Shown: piece after piece, positions 5,789 to 7,220 of the stretch | Layout: each line of letters opens with the position of its first letter | Position numbering within the stretch: position 1 is the stretch's first letter | Assembly: GCA_007122505.1 (NCBI GenBank) | Contig: SKTQ01000302.1 | Coordinates: 1-7,220 of the forward strand | Direction: 5' to 3' | From: Bacteroidales bacterium | Lineage (GTDB): Bacteria > Bacteroidota > Bacteroidia > Bacteroidales > UBA7960 | Length of the DNA stretch: 7,220 nt | The notes under the pieces: generated by a model | Told to the model about the DNA's origin: nothing | Seen by the model: only the letters and a program-made list of their open reading frames with translations | The model's database searches: none | Position numbers and translations under genes: made by a program

Positions 5789-7171
5789 ATGGAAGGACTT
5801 AAAAACACAACCGAGGAATGGCAAAATCAACTATTCTGGCAAGAAAGCAGACGAACGGTAATTAAAGAGCTTGAAAAACACCCGGTAGCGGAGCTGGCTG
5901 AGATTCTTCAATCGCTGGATTTGGAGTTACTGGTAGATGTGCTTCCTCTGTTTTCTGCTGAAAAGCAAGGACTGGTTTTTTCAGACTTTGACATGACCCG
6001 GCAACTGGATCTTTTCAGGCGGGTGAGCAAAAAATGGTTTGCGGCACTGTTTGAGAAAATGCCCACTGACAGCCGGACAGACATCTATCAAAAATTAACC
6101 ACCCAGGAAAGGGTCAACCTTCTTCCCTATCTTTCCAAAAGCACGAGGGAAGATGTGCTTCGGCTCAGTACCTACCCCCATGACGCCGCGGGCGGTATTA
6201 TGAGTACCAACTTTGTCATCATCAATGAAAAGCAGACATGCGAACAAGCCATCAAACAAATCAGGCAAGAGGTGCCAAGGGAAAAGATGCTGTATCATTT
6301 GTATGTTGTTGATGAGGATATGCAACTGATCGGGGTTATGACCCTTAAAGACCTCGTGATTGCCGAACCCAACGAGTTGGTCACAGCTATTATGGAAACC
6401 GAATTTGCCACGGCCAACCTGGATGAAGACAGGGAAGCTGTTGCGAAAAAGATTGAAAAATATGACACCATTGCACTTCCGGTGGTCAACGAACACAAGC
6501 AACTCATGGGTATCGTACATCACGATGATGCCATTGAAGTTATCCGTGCCGAGCAAACAGAGGATATGGAGAAATTCATGGGGATCATACCCGGTGATGA
6601 AATTCTGAATTATAACCAAACCAGCGTAATCGGACATTTTCGCAAACGGGTGATTTGGCTGGCCATTCTTACTGTGGTGGGTTTTGTTTCCGCAATGATC
6701 ATTCAAAGGTATGAAAACGCGTTGTCGGCTTTGCTGATACTTGCCATATACATACCAATGATAGCCGACACGGGAGGTAACAGCGGAAGCCAGGCAGCCA
6801 CGGTGGTGATCCGAGCCATGGCACTCGGACAGGTAAACATCAAAAACTGGATGGCTATTCTTTTCAAAGAGATGCGTATTTCAGCATTGCTCGCTGCTGT
6901 GCTGGCTGGCATTGCCTTTTTTCTGATTCTGATTTTATCATGGGAAATGGATACAATCCTCAATCACAGTTTGGGGTATATTGCTTTGGGGATATCCGTT
7001 GCCCTGGCAGTGCAAATCATTACATCAACCATAATTGGTGCCGGACTTCCTTTGCTGGTTAAGCGCTTTGGAGGGGATCCGGCAGTAGCTGCAAGCCCGG
7101 CCATTACAACCATTGTGGACATAACCGGACTGTTAATCTATTTTGGTATGGCTACGCTTTTGTTCTTTTGA
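5789..7171 (+). CDS. mgtE: Magnesium transporter MgtE
   Basis: This is an inner-membrane Mg2+ channel/transporter of 460 residues, a normal full-length MgtE. The cytosolic N domain of helical repeats spans about residues 20-127. Two CBS domains (about 135-195 and 198-258) form the Mg2+-sensing gate and include YPHDAAGGIMST at their entry. A linker helix (about 262-284) leads to five transmembrane helices (about 286-306, 309-325, 364-385, 396-423, 437-459). Pore-region signatures are PMIADTGGNSGSQAATVVIR (323-342) and GGDPAVAASPAITTIVDITG (428-447); D444 aligns with the pore aspartate D432 of the Thermus thermophilus protein. Homologues act as dimers. No Shine-Dalgarno sequence is evident before ATG 5789. 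It has its own promoter-like box, and its stop is followed within 7 bp by a tandem-repeat tract, with no terminator hairpin visible in the window. Confidence 0.96.
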   Translation: MEGLKNTTEEWQNQLFWQESRRTVIKELEKHPVAELAEILQSLDLELLVDVLPLFSAEKQGLVFSDFDMTRQLDLFRRVSKKWFAALFEKMPTDSRTDIYQKLTTQERVNLLPYLSKSTREDVLRLSTYPHDAAGGIMSTNFVIINEKQTCEQAIKQIRQEVPREKMLYHLYVVDEDMQLIGVMTLKDLVIAEPNELVTAIMETEFATANLDEDREAVAKKIEKYDTIALPVVNEHKQLMGIVHHDDAIEVIRAEQTEDMEKFMGIIPGDEILNYNQTSVIGHFRKRVIWLAILTVVGFVSAMIIQRYENALSALLILAIYIPMIADTGGNSGSQAATVVIRAMALGQVNIKNWMAILFKEMRISALLAAVLAGIAFFLILILSWEMDTILNHSLGYIALGISVALAVQIITSTIIGAGLPLLVKRFGGDPAVAASPAITTIVDITGLLIYFGMATLLFF

Positions 7172-7177
7172 TGCTTC

Positions 7178-7220
7178 TACATTTTCACATTTGCACATTT
7201 GCACATTTTGACTTTTCGAC
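7178..7220 (+). repeat. Octamer tandem repeat after mgtE, continues past window
   Basis: TAC/CAC/GAC triplets recur at 7178, 7186, 7194, 7202, 7210 and 7218, a strict 8-bp step, with units such as CACATTTG (twice) and GACTTTTC. It is the same degenerate unit, in the same orientation, as the tract at 678-766, and it is cut by the window end. It begins 6 bp after the mgtE stop codon. Confidence 0.85.

Noticed and set aside
6095..6706. Minus-strand open frame of 203 residues within mgtE
   Set aside because: It is antisense to well-conserved CBS and membrane-linker sequence. Its composition (many His, Asn, Gly, Phe) is typical of a reverse-complement shadow frame.

Overview
The window reads as chromosomal DNA of an anaerobic or facultative Bacteroidota bacterium. 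The evidence is the recurring Bacteroidetes-type promoter box TAnnTTTG in most gene-start gaps (217-224, 756-763, 4967-4974, 5732-5739), the scarcity of Shine-Dalgarno sequences, A/T-rich intergenic DNA carrying degenerate 7-8 bp tandem repeats, and the style of the RibD, YigZ and MgtE proteins. All six supported genes are on the + strand. There is no rRNA, tRNA, CRISPR array or insertion sequence.

Left part (1-3847): a redox-signalling module. A small NuoE/thioredoxin-like [2Fe-2S] protein (267-536) is followed by a 243 bp gap filled with two tandem-repeat tracts. Next come a 618-residue protein with ferredoxin, [FeFe]-hydrogenase-like, Fes-type 4Fe-4S and PAS regions (780-2636) and a SpoIIE/PP2C-type phosphatase with an uncharacterised C-terminal domain (2663-3847). 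Relatives of these three genes often accompany NADH-dependent electron-bifurcating hydrogenase genes, but no catalytic hydrogenase is present here. The hydrogenase-like protein keeps only three of the four cysteines that bind the H-cluster, so I read it as a sensor or scaffold rather than an enzyme. A palindrome at 179-196 resembles the operator of the NADH/NAD+ sensor Rex and overlaps the expected promoter of the first gene.

Middle part (3855-5628): ribD, the bifunctional riboflavin deaminase/reductase, starts 7 bp after the phosphatase and is probably co-transcribed with it. A YigZ/IMPACT-family gene follows, with its own promoter and two small dyads around the -33 region; its correct start is the ATG at 5014.

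Right part (5629-7220): a separately promoted mgtE magnesium transporter. It is followed at once by an 8-bp-period repeat tract of the same type as the one before the hydrogenase-like gene, and this tract runs off the window end.

The most interesting items are the degenerate-H-cluster sensor with its dedicated phosphatase, the Rex-like operator, and a promoter box embedded in the end of a tandem-repeat tract. Nucleotides 1-266 contain no supportable gene, only regulatory candidates.
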